Shown here piece after piece: positions 27,097 through 34,366 of a stretch of 64,000 nucleotides of DNA (the first letter of the stretch is position 1; every line of letters begins with the position of its first letter). The DNA lies in NCBI GenBank assembly GCA_963676725.1, contig OY781463.1, positions 3,596,001 through 3,660,000 of the forward strand, read 5' to 3'. The translations under genes and the position numbers were made by a program. The notes under the pieces were generated by a model that saw only the letters and a program-made list of their open reading frames with translations, searched no databases and was not told the origin of the DNA. The DNA comes from G963662905 sp963676725 (GTDB taxonomy: Bacteria; Bacteroidota; Bacteroidia; Bacteroidales; WRLA01).

Positions 27097-27438
27097 ATGG
27101 ACAAAATAGCGGGTATCATAACAAACCTTAGAAAAGAAAAAAATTGGTCACAGACCGATTTAGCAAATCAAAGCAGCGTTTCTCGTGAGATGATTAGCAA
27201 ATATGAAAGGCGGATTGCAATACCTTCTGTGGATGCTGCTAAAAAAATAGCTGATGCTTTCGGGGTGTCTTTAGATTATTTGGTTGGGGAAGGCATTAAC
27301 TCCTCATTTGACAAGCAAACCTTAAAGCGATTACAGGAAATCCAGGGAATGAAGCCCGACTTTAAAGTACATCTGTTCTCTATTATTGATTCAGTAATCA
27401 GGGATTACAAAACACAACAAGCTTATTTAAACCAATAA
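27097..27438 (+). CDS. XRE-family HTH regulator
   Basis: A 113-residue protein with a Cro/C1-type HTH in residues 1-65 (LRKEKNWSQTDLANQSSVSREMISKYERR, then PSVDAAKKIADAFGVSLDYLVGEG). The short C-terminal region is helical. It begins 16 bases after a large dyad that covers its own promoter, so autoregulation is likely. The next two genes form a toxin-antitoxin pair 11 bases downstream, which makes it either a third regulator of that module or an independent repressor sharing the transcript. Confidence 0.88.
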   Translation: MDKIAGIITNLRKEKNWSQTDLANQSSVSREMISKYERRIAIPSVDAAKKIADAFGVSLDYLVGEGINSSFDKQTLKRLQEIQGMKPDFKVHLFSIIDSVIRDYKTQQAYLNQ

Positions 27439-27449
27439 AATTTAAGATT

Positions 27450-27680
27450 ATGAACCTTCAATATATTTCAGACAGCAAAGGACAGACAACAGGGGTATTC
27501 ATTCCAATTAACGAATGGAACGCCCTTAAAAATAAATACAAGGACATTGAACAGGAAGAAGTCATCATTCCCGAATGGCATAAAGATTTGGTATTAAAAC
27601 GACTTGAAGATTACAAACAAAATCCCGGATCTGCTCTGGATTTTGATTCTGCTCTGGATGATTTAGAAAAAGAACTGTAA
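27450..27680 (+). CDS. Putative antitoxin, addiction-module component
   Basis: A 76-residue acidic protein with an N-terminal strand-rich part (YISDSKGQTTGVFIPINEW) and a C-terminal helix (WHKDLVLKRLEDYKQNP) ending LDDLEKEL. This layout of a small DNA/dimer part and an acidic toxin-wrapping tail is typical of RelB/ParD-like or TIGR02574-type antitoxins. Its stop overlaps the toxin start by one base (TAATG), strong support for a pair. Confidence 0.75.
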   Translation: MNLQYISDSKGQTTGVFIPINEWNALKNKYKDIEQEEVIIPEWHKDLVLKRLEDYKQNPGSALDFDSALDDLEKEL

Positions 27681-27976
27681 TGTATCAATCTATAATCCTA
27701 CCCCTTGCAAAAGAAGATATTCGGGAAACTGCCGAATGGTACAACAAACATCAAAAAGGGCTTGGCAAAAGGTTCATTGCTGAAGTTCGGGAAAAAGTCC
27801 ATTTTATCAGGCACAATCCCAAAGCCTCAAATGTACGTTACAACAGCGTAAGGACGGCGGTTCTAAACGTATTCCCGTTTATGGTTCATTATACTATTGA
27901 CGAAAAAAACAAAACTATTGTTGTTTCGGCTATTCTACATGCTAGCAGAGACCCAAAACTTTGGAAAAGCAGATAA
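27680..27976 (+). CDS. RelE/ParE-family toxin
   Basis: A 98-residue protein with the family layout: LAKEDIRETAEWYNKHQKGLG, then RFIAEVREKVHFIRHNP, then NVFPFMVHYTIDE and a terminal AILHASRDPKLW. The ending HASRDPxxW is usual in ParE-like toxins that poison gyrase and also in some RelE-type mRNA interferases, so the target is not settled. It is fused translationally to the antitoxin gene. It is the last plus-strand gene before the minus-strand Rhs tip array. Confidence 0.87.
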   Translation: MYQSIILPLAKEDIRETAEWYNKHQKGLGKRFIAEVREKVHFIRHNPKASNVRYNSVRTAVLNVFPFMVHYTIDEKNKTIVVSAILHASRDPKLWKSR

Positions 27977-28023
27977 AAAAACCAGAACTTTCGAGCCAAG
28001 TTTCATCGAGTAGTACTATTTAT

Positions 28024-28491
28024 TTACCATACTTCATCGATTTTATAATCCCCTCCTTCATTAACTACAGTTAAGCGAATGATATTCTCCTCTTCACGAG
28101 GAATTTCAGGGGCTTCAAATTCAATTATATAGGAAATAATATAACCATTTTTATTTGTTGTGTCCCTAATGATTGATAGTGATTCCTTTAATTTTTCAGG
28201 ATCTGTCCCCCCAAAATCATTTGTTAATAAATCATGTTCTAACTTATAAGTTCTATAAAGTTTTTTTATCCTGCTCCGAAGTTTATTTGAACAGTATTTT
28301 TGGTGTAATGAAAATACTTTTTCCTCAAATTCTTCTGGTTCATATGATGTAGCATTCTCCCAAACAGCATTATAAGCAATATAAAACTCCTTTAACATTG
28401 AAATTATTTGCTCATCCTTACTCTGCGAGTGCACACAAGCAGTATTAATCATTAATACTAAAGTTGTTATAAAATATATTATTAGTTTCAT
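28024..28491 (-). CDS. Secreted protein, DUF3828-like, probable immunity remnant
   Basis: A 155-residue protein with a signal sequence (LIIYFITTLVLMINTAC) and possible lipid-anchor cysteine. The body has FYIAYNAVWENA, KYCSNKLRSRIKKLY and a final VNEGGDYKIDEVW strand, resembling small DUF3828-type periplasmic proteins. It starts three bases after the stop of the next gene and is the last gene of the minus-strand array. No toxin of its own is adjacent. I infer an orphan immunity or accessory role from position only. Confidence 0.5.
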   Translation of the reverse strand: MKLIIYFITTLVLMINTACVHSQSKDEQIISMLKEFYIAYNAVWENATSYEPEEFEEKVFSLHQKYCSNKLRSRIKKLYRTYKLEHDLLTNDFGGTDPEKLKESLSIIRDTTNKNGYIISYIIEFEAPEIPREEENIIRLTVVNEGGDYKIDEVW

Positions 28492-28494
28492 AAA

Positions 28495-29199
28495 TTATTT
28501 GGGCAATTTTAGTGTCACTTTATTTTTAAACATGAAATTCTTTAATTTTTTGTTGTCCTTAAATGCATCCTCAGGCTGTTGAGGATACCACCTATCTGTA
28601 GAATCAATTGTAAGGTATTTGCCCGTTATATATTTTTCAATAGGCCTGTATATAATAGGGACTGATGCTATAGGTGAGGTAATAAAATAGCGAATTCTAG
28701 CTTTATCTTGATTGGTCAACCATTTAATAGAAAAAAAACCTATTGAGGGCGTCCAACCCATTGAATAATTCCAATTATAATTTATGTACAGTTTCCTATC
28801 CCTCGTCTCCTCACTAAAAGCAGAATCCATAGTAGAAGTAAAATTTTTTAGAAAATGATTTTTTTCTTCGGTTAATGGAAATGCTATAATATTTGAATTA
28901 GATTCGATATAGCAAAAAGGCGCTAACGAATTGATAATATTATAGCTTCCATTAATAGACGTTATAGATACTGTGATTGAGCTGTTCTTTATTTCTAATA
29001 TACGGCCGACAAATATTCCTTTGCACTTGCTGTTCATTTCACCCCCTACTGTATCAAAAATTTTTACGCATTGATCCAGCATGAATTCAAATGCTTTTTT
29101 TTGATCCGTTTTCTTATGGCTGCATGAAGTAATATAAAAGCATATACAAGCCAAAAAAGTGGCTTTTATGAACAATGAAAATGGCTTATTAGATTTCAT
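28495..29199 (-). CDS. Secreted immunity-like lipoprotein, paralog of the 30917 protein
   Basis: A 234-residue protein. ATG 29199 gives a lipoprotein signal (FLACICFYITSCSHKK). An in-frame start at 29271 adds 24 residues that belong to an Rhs relic (GECIQRG), so I exclude it. It shares a fold-length pattern with the 30917-31636 protein: IFVGRILEIK versus IFVVRVLNYN, NSLAPFCY versus KSLSPFYY, and YFITSPIASVPIIYRPI versus YFLTSPLKSVPVQYRLI. That paralog sits right after an orphan Rhs tip, so both are probably immunity proteins for periplasm- or envelope-acting toxins. The toxin that this copy once matched appears lost. Confidence 0.65.
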   Translation of the reverse strand: MKSNKPFSLFIKATFLACICFYITSCSHKKTDQKKAFEFMLDQCVKIFDTVGGEMNSKCKGIFVGRILEIKNSSITVSITSINGSYNIINSLAPFCYIESNSNIIAFPLTEEKNHFLKNFTSTMDSAFSEETRDRKLYINYNWNYSMGWTPSIGFFSIKWLTNQDKARIRYFITSPIASVPIIYRPIEKYITGKYLTIDSTDRWYPQQPEDAFKDNKKLKNFMFKNKVTLKLPK

Positions 29200-29275
29200 T
29201 TTGTGTAATTTGTTGTTATAAATTATCTGTTTCGGTGTTCCCAAATTACCCCTTTGTATGCATTCTCCCATGCCA
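29200..29275 (-). pseudogene. Relic of an Rhs core, no toxin attached
   Basis: In the frame of the downstream gene this encodes FGGM-GECIQRG, which matches FGGMVECIQRG in the tip protein at 32835-33704. After it the sequence departs at once from the Rhs pattern. So an Rhs tail is fused to the upstream side of an immunity gene, with the pretoxin and toxin parts missing. Confidence 0.65.
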
Positions 29276-29409
29276 CCAAAGTTATTGGTTTTGAATGATT
29301 AAAAAAATATTTATCTTCCATTTTATAGCAAGTACTCATTAATATTGATTTAGTTTTCAAGTCTTTAGCCAAATTTATTATGCGTTCTCAGCGGTTACCG
29401 TTTGCTTGC
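29275..29409. repeat. Direct repeat in the Rhs array, copy 1
   Basis: It matches 30684-30816 over about 133 bases, from ACCAAAG through ATTGGTTTTGAAT to GCGTTCTCAGCGGTTACCG. Both copies lie upstream (minus strand) of an Rhs fragment, so they mark duplicated 5' regions of cassettes. Confidence 0.8.
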
Positions 29410-29484
29410 TTGTGTTGAAAGGTAACTGAGCGGTTTTGGGCCAAAATTATATGTAAATTCAAAATATAAATTATGAATAAACAT

Positions 29485-30072
29485 CTAATAATCAATAGTT
29501 GCATTTTTTTTGAGTTTTGCTGTTAGAATAATTATAATTATCAAGAATACAAATATAAAAGCAAAAGATAATAATAAAGAAAACTTTAGGGAGTCAATCC
29601 TTTTCTTATTTTTTGTAATTCTTAATTTGTTAATGTCAGAATTTAATTCAATTAAGGAAATTGCTTTCTCTAATCGTTTAAATTGTAAACTATTATTGTC
29701 TGGTTGGGCATAAGGGAGTAACAGTTTATTATGTATGCATAATCCTTCAGAAAAATTTCTCGACCAACTGCAAATGTTAACATTATGCCAGTTATTGACG
29801 GTTTGGCCGTATAGCAACCATGTTTCTTCTGGTTCCAGTTTGACTGTATTTGATTGTTTTTGGATATAGAGAGTGTCGCTCTTTATATTACCCTTAAAGA
29901 CTTCCAAAATCTTTATTTTGTATTCTGATGAGTCCTCTTTTAGTACATACCCAATTAATACGAAATCGCTTTCTTCATAGTTATTTTGTTTTGAGATGGC
30001 CTTACATTCTAAACAAAATCCATTTATGCTTAATACACATAGTATTAGTGTTGTAATTATATGTTTTGTCAT
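29485..30072 (-). CDS. Membrane-anchored TIMP/netrin-like immunity candidate
   Basis: A 195-residue protein with a signal peptide (1-18), a small domain (about 20-120) and a C-terminal membrane segment (about 163-188, LLLSFAFIFVFLIIIIILTA). The domain pattern is that of TIMP/netrin (NTR) modules: cysteines just after the signal (FCLEC), ESDFVLIGYV, YKIKILEVFKGNIKSDTLYI, then EETWLLYG and a later NICSWSR cysteine. Its ATG overlaps the stop of the upstream toxin by four bases. That toxin has a HExxxH metallopeptidase-like motif, so a protease-inhibitor fold as immunity is an attractive inference. The TIMP match is read by eye only. Confidence 0.55.
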   Translation of the reverse strand: MTKHIITTLILCVLSINGFCLECKAISKQNNYEESDFVLIGYVLKEDSSEYKIKILEVFKGNIKSDTLYIQKQSNTVKLEPEETWLLYGQTVNNWHNVNICSWSRNFSEGLCIHNKLLLPYAQPDNNSLQFKRLEKAISLIELNSDINKLRITKNKKRIDSLKFSLLLSFAFIFVFLIIIIILTAKLKKNATIDY

Positions 30073-30746
30073 TGCCCTAAGTGTTTCATGTATTCATTAT
30101 AATATTTACTGGGTAGATAATCAAGACCCGTTTCAGTTGTGTAGCTGTTCCAAAAATGTTTAAGGTTATGTCTTTTAAATTTGAGTGTGGTTTTATTCCA
30201 ATATTTACTGTCAATGGAAGCCTTGTATGCTAAATGGTGAGTTGTTGTTGCGTTGTATCCCATTTTTCCATGCCCATATGCTTCATGAATAACTAAGACT
30301 CGAATATTATCTGAAGTTATTTCATAGTCCCCAATGTCAAAATTTATACAATACTTTCCTTCTTTCATACCCATAAACCTAGCGTTACCTAATGGATCAT
30401 CATTAAAAGTAAAAACAAAATCATCTCGTGAAACTATTGTGCCATCATTAAAAGTCATACCATCGACAGATTCATAATAGTACTCTTCATTATATTTTTT
30501 ATTTTGAGAAGTTTCCGGTGTATCATCCCCATCATGCTGCATATGGTTAAAGATGGTAGTAAAAGCCCCGGTAATGGCACCATTGGCAAAGCTGCCGCCG
30601 GTAAGTGCAGCAGAAGTGCCGCCCACAGCAGAAGAAACAGAAACTTGTAGCCCGAGATGATCAATTTTCAGTCCTGTCATAACACCAAAGATATTGGTTT
30701 TGAATAATTTAGAAAACACACATTTTATTTTATAACAAGTACTCAT
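30069..30746 (-). CDS. Orphan Rhs tip with HExxxH metallopeptidase-like toxin
   Basis: A 225-residue protein. Residues about 22-75 are the Rhs-type pretoxin segment (MTGLKIDHLGLQVS, LTGGSFANGAITGAF, IFNHMQHDGDD). The C-terminal 145 residues form a different toxin with IRVLVIHEAYGHGKMGY, then THHLAYKASIDSKYW. HEAYGHG fits the HExxGHG motif I recall from Rhs toxins of this phylum, likely zinc-dependent. No secretion signal or Rhs repeats are attached, and upstream of residue 22 the match to the Rhs tail stops at NIFG. The immunity gene overlaps its stop. It is either silent until recombined with a full Rhs gene or expressed as an orphan. Confidence 0.7.
   Translation of the reverse strand: MSTCYKIKCVFSKLFKTNIFGVMTGLKIDHLGLQVSVSSAVGGTSAALTGGSFANGAITGAFTTIFNHMQHDGDDTPETSQNKKYNEEYYYESVDGMTFNDGTIVSRDDFVFTFNDDPLGNARFMGMKEGKYCINFDIGDYEITSDNIRVLVIHEAYGHGKMGYNATTTHHLAYKASIDSKYWNKTTLKFKRHNLKHFWNSYTTETGLDYLPSKYYNEYMKHLGQ
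30515..30680 (-). repeat. 166-bp Rhs pretoxin repeat, copy A
   Basis: It encodes the conserved pretoxin segment and is nearly identical over its whole length to copy C (33302-33467), with roughly a dozen differences, and less similar to copy B (32146-32311). All three are exactly 166 bases. Confidence 0.85.
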
Positions 30747-30816
30747 TAATATTTATTTTGTTTTCAAGTCTTTGGTCATATGTATTATGCGTTCTCAGCG
30801 GTTACCGTTTGCTTGC
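30684..30816. repeat. Direct repeat in the Rhs array, copy 2
   Basis: Partner of 29275-29409. Here it is followed on the minus strand by the pretoxin segment; in the other copy it is followed by a short GECIQRG relic. The remaining bases up to 30916 hold nothing else I recognise. Confidence 0.8.
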
Positions 30817-30916
30817 ATTCCGAGCTTACAGGTCTTTTTGGGCAGATGCTTTCAGAGTGAGAATATTCATTATAACGATCTGTAGCATTGATCTTGTGCA
30901 TCGCATATAAGGCAGT

Positions 30917-31636
30917 TTAATCATTATCTTGTAATTCAAATTTAATTTTTTTATCATACATTGATTTTTCCAATTCTGATTTACCGTTAAAATAGTCAAA
31001 CTTCTGCCAGCTTAAACTGTTATTTACAGTGTCAATCAAAAAGCCTTCTTTCACCTGATAATCCGGTATCAACCTATATTGAACAGGAACAGATTTCAAA
31101 GGGGAGGTTAAAAAATACTTCATAATTCCATTGTTTCTGCAAGGTCTGAACCTAAAATAACAAAATCCTATTGAAACATATGCTTGGCCTGCATATTTTT
31201 TGCCAAATGGAAGGAAATTACAATTCTTTTCTAGGTAGCTAAGATAACTCCCATCACTGATTTTTAAATAATCTTTAAAAATTGTATTTTTCTCATATAT
31301 ATGAGGAAAAATTATTATCGCTGTATCTGTATCGTGATAATAAAAAGGCGAAAGCGATTTGAGTATATCAAAATTGGAATACGCAGATTCTACTGAAAGC
31401 TCAAGCGTGCTGAAATTCTTATTATAATTCAACACCCTAACTACAAATATTGACTTGTAAGAATAATCTGGTTTTGAGTGACCAGAAATTGGTTCATGTG
31501 GCATTGTGCAGTGTTCAATAATAGCTTTTGCTATATTATTTGGCATCTTATTTTGGCAAAATGTAAATTCTGTAAAGCCCAAAAGCATTATCATAACAAT
31601 TGAGTATGCTATTATTCCTTTCATTAATAATTTCAT
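30917..31636 (-). CDS. Secreted immunity candidate for the adjacent orphan tip
   Basis: A 239-residue protein with a signal peptide (MKGIIAYSIVMIMLLGFTEF, ending FCQ). The body has IFVVRVLNYNK, KSLSPFYYHDTD and YFLTSPLKSVPVQYRLIPDY, shared with the 28495-29199 protein. It begins 15 bases downstream of the stop of the toxin tip at 31652. This is the usual place of an immunity gene. A secreted immunity protein implies that the toxin attacks in the periplasm or at the outer envelope. No known immunity family is recognised. Confidence 0.6.
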   Translation of the reverse strand: MKLLMKGIIAYSIVMIMLLGFTEFTFCQNKMPNNIAKAIIEHCTMPHEPISGHSKPDYSYKSIFVVRVLNYNKNFSTLELSVESAYSNFDILKSLSPFYYHDTDTAIIIFPHIYEKNTIFKDYLKISDGSYLSYLEKNCNFLPFGKKYAGQAYVSIGFCYFRFRPCRNNGIMKYFLTSPLKSVPVQYRLIPDYQVKEGFLIDTVNNSLSWQKFDYFNGKSELEKSMYDKKIKFELQDND

Positions 31637-31651
31637 AATGATAATCTATTA

Positions 31652-32380
31652 TTATAAACAATTGTTTTTGTGCTCAAAAATAATCGTTTTTCCTTTTTGA
31701 TTAAGAAAGTCATTTGTCGGTATTATTGTTGGATTATGTGAGTTTATAATTCCAGTTAGAGCAGGTTTTGGATAAGCATATGTGTTTTCCTCTCCTATAT
31801 GATATACAGCTACACCCCATTTAAGAGAACATCTCCGATCATTATAACTGCCAATGCTTGAAACTTTATTTAGCGTTGGCCCATAATGGTATTGAGCTAT
31901 AAATCTTTTACCTGTTTCTTTTTCATAAAAAAAATTTTTCCCCATAAAAGAAATAGTCGTATTCTGGCTATTTGCGGCGTTATTTCCATCCCAAGGGTTT
32001 ACAAAATATGAACCGTCTTCTAAAAGGAACATACTAACCTCCACGCGCGAACTTTTTGCAGCTCCTATCATGAATTCTAAAGCATCTGCTCTACCTGATG
32101 TTATTAATTTGCCACTTTTTTTATATCTGCTATAATCATCATGTTCCGGTATATCACCCCCATCATGCATTGCATGATTAAAAATAGTAGTAAAAGCCCC
32201 GGTAATAGCGCCATTGGCAAAGCTGCCGCCGGTAAGTGCTGAGGAAGTCCCTCCCACTCCGGAAGAAACCGCGAGTTTCAATCCCACACTGTTTATATCC
32301 AGCTTTGACATGGCAGAAGAGGAAAACGACCCAAGCTTACCCATAGAGATGATATTTTTGAAATAGAATAATGATTTCAT
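31652..32380 (-). CDS. Orphan Rhs tip with unidentified toxin domain
   Basis: A 242-residue protein. Residues about 20-75 are the pretoxin segment (SKLDINSVGLKLAVS, LTGGSFANGAITGAF). The C-terminal 165 residues are different from the other tips: MIGAAKSSRVEVSMFLLED, SYFVNPWDGNNAANS, FIAQYHYGPTLNK and a Cys-containing end (RRCSLKWGVAVYHIGE, NNCL). I do not recognise the activity. The pattern of a strand, a glycine/asparagine loop and HYGP could belong to a deamidase or peptidase-like fold, but that is speculation. It has no signal and no Rhs repeats. Confidence 0.6.
   Translation of the reverse strand: MKSLFYFKNIISMGKLGSFSSSAMSKLDINSVGLKLAVSSGVGGTSSALTGGSFANGAITGAFTTIFNHAMHDGGDIPEHDDYSRYKKSGKLITSGRADALEFMIGAAKSSRVEVSMFLLEDGSYFVNPWDGNNAANSQNTTISFMGKNFFYEKETGKRFIAQYHYGPTLNKVSSIGSYNDRRCSLKWGVAVYHIGEENTYAYPKPALTGIINSHNPTIIPTNDFLNQKGKTIIFEHKNNCL
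32146..32311 (-). repeat. 166-bp Rhs pretoxin repeat, copy B
   Basis: The most diverged of the three pretoxin copies but the same length, with GCCGCCGGTAAGTGCTGAGG-type core shared. It lies inside the 31652-32380 gene. Confidence 0.8.
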
Positions 32381-32408
32381 AAAAAAAAGGATATTTCCTG
32401 TTTTAGTA

Positions 32409-32834
32409 TTATTTAAAATTACAAATATTAATAACTTTCTTTATGAATAACCAAAAACGAAAATATATAATAGCTACATTAATTGAAAGCACTATGGATA
32501 TTAGCAAATTAATTAATATGCTTTCAGGATTTAAACTAAATATGAGAATGTTACCTATGAACCATATAATGAATGTCCGCCTCATTGAAAATTTGACTAT
32601 TAAAATTGCTTTGTCGCGATTCTCAATAATTTCAATGCAACCCGAATCTATATATGACATTAGGCTCCAGTTACTTCTTTTGAAACTGAAGAAATTATTA
32701 GAGAATTCAACAAAGCAATCAGAAGTAAAAATGTCGTCAACATTTTTATCTGCTAAAGACTGTTGAATTAGATTGAGTGTATTATTGTCAGCCTTTTCAA
32801 TAAAGAACTTCTTGCTAAATAAATTTATACTCAT
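32409..32834 (-). CDS. Two-TM membrane protein, immunity candidate
   Basis: A 141-residue protein with a soluble N-terminal half (NTLNLIQQSLADKNVDDIF, then RSNWSLMSYIDSGCIEII) and two adjacent hydrophobic segments (RRTFIIWFIGNILIFSL and ILINLLISIVLSINVAIIYF). Its ATG directly follows the TAA of the 32835 tip gene with a GGAGG ribosome site just upstream, so the pair is coupled. A membrane immunity protein would fit a toxin acting on the inner membrane. No known family recognised. Confidence 0.6.
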   Translation of the reverse strand: MSINLFSKKFFIEKADNNTLNLIQQSLADKNVDDIFTSDCFVEFSNNFFSFKRSNWSLMSYIDSGCIEIIENRDKAILIVKFSMRRTFIIWFIGNILIFSLNPESILINLLISIVLSINVAIIYFRFWLFIKKVINICNFK

Positions 32835-33704
32835 TTAATGTAATCCTCCTCTCTTTAAATAATTTTCTGTATAATTATAATTATGGTTAAATTGCAGTGG
32901 TTTGGCTGTTCCAAAAGATATATTTATGCTAAATAGCAGAACCCCATATGAGGCTCCAAACTCTTGAACAATGAAGTTTTTTGTTTCAATTCTAGCGTAA
33001 CCTGCATAAAGTATTCCAATATTGTATCCTGATGAAAAGCCTGAGAAATCATCAACTTTAAAATCATTGCCCCCTACACTTTTTATCCAAACAAAACTGA
33101 TTTCTGCTGACAAGTCAACACCAATGGAACCAAATGGCACTTGGAATGTATCATGGCCGCCGTACATATCCCAAATTTCATAATATTTTCCGCCTACTCC
33201 TCCCATGATGCTTGCTGTTCCTCCATAACTGAATCCATATCCAACGATATCTCCATCTTGAATGTTTTGTACACCTTCTTTGTTTGACTGTTTGTTTTCC
33301 TCCGGTGTATCATCCCCATCATGCTGCATATGGTTAAAGATAGTAGTAAAAGCCCCGGTAACTGCGCCATTGGCAAAGCTGCCGCCGGTAAGTACTGAAG
33401 AAGTGCCGCCCACAGCAGAAGAAACAGAAACTTGTAGCCCGAGATTATCAATTTTTAAACCGGTCATGGCAGAAGTAGAAATAGACCCCAGTGAAGCGGA
33501 AATAAATCCATGGATGAACTTGCCTCCCTGTAATTCGGAAAGCCCACCTTGGGCAGCGCCATGTGCTAAGGCCGACAGCTCCTCAGGATAGGAAATATAG
33601 GAGAAATAATGGGTTTCACTGCCCCTTTGTATGCATTCTACCATACCACCAAAGATATAAAAGACATAGGTTGATGAAAAGTCAAATTTAGTGAAAATAT
33701 ACAA
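32835..33704 (-). CDS. Orphan Rhs tip with longer core remnant and unidentified toxin
   Basis: A 289-residue frame from a TTG at 33704; the true start may be a later ATG such as MVECIQRG. It has the longest Rhs remnant: FGGMVECIQRGSETHYFS, then HGAAQGGLSELQGGKFIHGF and SLGSISTSAMTGLKID, then the pretoxin LTGGSFANGAVTGAF. The C-terminal 150 residues are rich in glycine, aromatics and alternating strands (GYGFSYGGTASIMGG, YYEIWDMYGGHD, SIGVDLSAEISFVWIKS, IGILYAGYARIET, GVLLFSINISFG). The look is of a small beta-barrel or membrane-associated toxin. A membrane immunity protein follows immediately. Confidence 0.65.
   Translation of the reverse strand: MYIFTKFDFSSTYVFYIFGGMVECIQRGSETHYFSYISYPEELSALAHGAAQGGLSELQGGKFIHGFISASLGSISTSAMTGLKIDNLGLQVSVSSAVGGTSSVLTGGSFANGAVTGAFTTIFNHMQHDGDDTPEENKQSNKEGVQNIQDGDIVGYGFSYGGTASIMGGVGGKYYEIWDMYGGHDTFQVPFGSIGVDLSAEISFVWIKSVGGNDFKVDDFSGFSSGYNIGILYAGYARIETKNFIVQEFGASYGVLLFSINISFGTAKPLQFNHNYNYTENYLKRGGLH
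33302..33467 (-). repeat. 166-bp Rhs pretoxin repeat, copy C
   Basis: Near-identical to copy A. In this copy the sequence upstream continues into the longer Rhs core, so it shows the ancestral arrangement from which the other two are truncated. Confidence 0.85.
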
Positions 33705-34328
33705 CTATTTATTTTTTAATGAATCCCTTTTGCATTGACACAATGTGTTCGTTGTTCTAATAATTAATATGTTTGATCCCGAAAAGGTTACCTATATTTT
33801 GATAAATTTTTGTAATTAGTCTTTGCAAGAAAACACCAAATACTGCGTTACTCTTGCCTTGAAAACAGTCATTTGCCAAAGCAAACTCCTTGATTTTCAA
33901 GGCTGCGAAAGCCTTGTCTTTGGCGCTTTCTTATCAAAGACTTGAAAAAAGAGGGGTTTTCTGGCAGGCACTAATTAAAATCAACGCTGGCGCAAGTTTA
34001 TAAATCCGTGACATCCTTTCTTCTATTGATCCGATGCCTTAAAGCTCATCGAATCAATAAGTTTAATAAGGCACGGATTGCAAATCAGGGCTTGAGTTTG
34101 AGCGAAGCCGGGAGGGCTCTCAGAATCCTTCTATGTTTCTAGCAAACCACTACCATCCGGCTACTAAGTGTGTATTTTGCTCCCAACAAAGAATTTATCG
34201 ATGAGTTTATGCTTTTAAAATGTGCCGATGTCGATGCTTATTTGCCCCTATTTGGTACGGACTTGATACGGACTTGGTTCCCTTGATTTAATAAGAAGGG
34301 AATTTGCTTCCTGGCATTCCTTAAAAAA
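33705..34328. other. Non-coding stretch with decayed repeat, no gene
   Basis: About 620 bases between the tip array and the small-protein gene. It has an AAGGCT/AGCCTT hairpin near 33902, the second copy of a dispersed direct repeat at 33986-34033 and no credible open frame or Rhs core. A promoter for the tip genes would have to be here or inside the 33704 frame; CAAATTTA at 33683-33690 reads TAAATTTG on the minus strand, a possible -7 box. Confidence 0.5.
33986..34033 (+). repeat. Right copy of a dispersed direct repeat (segment 1)
   Basis: Partner of 26428-26475, sharing CTGGCGC, AATCCGTGACAT and CTTTCT in the same order. It lies 315 bases before the 3' end copy of segment 2. Confidence 0.6.
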
Positions 34329-34366
34329 ACCCGCGAACCAATCTTATGGCAAGCGGGTTTTTGTGA
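34325..34366. terminator. Terminator of the surface-protein operon
   Basis: AAAAACCCGC and GCGGGTTTTT form a GC-capped stem with T-runs on both strands, so it can stop transcripts from either side. It lies 22 bases after the stop of the last gene of the minus-strand operon. Confidence 0.75.

Noticed and set aside
33705..34328. Decayed full-length Rhs gene upstream of the tips
   Set aside because: No Rhs repeats (YD-type) or other core pieces can be read in any frame of this gap.
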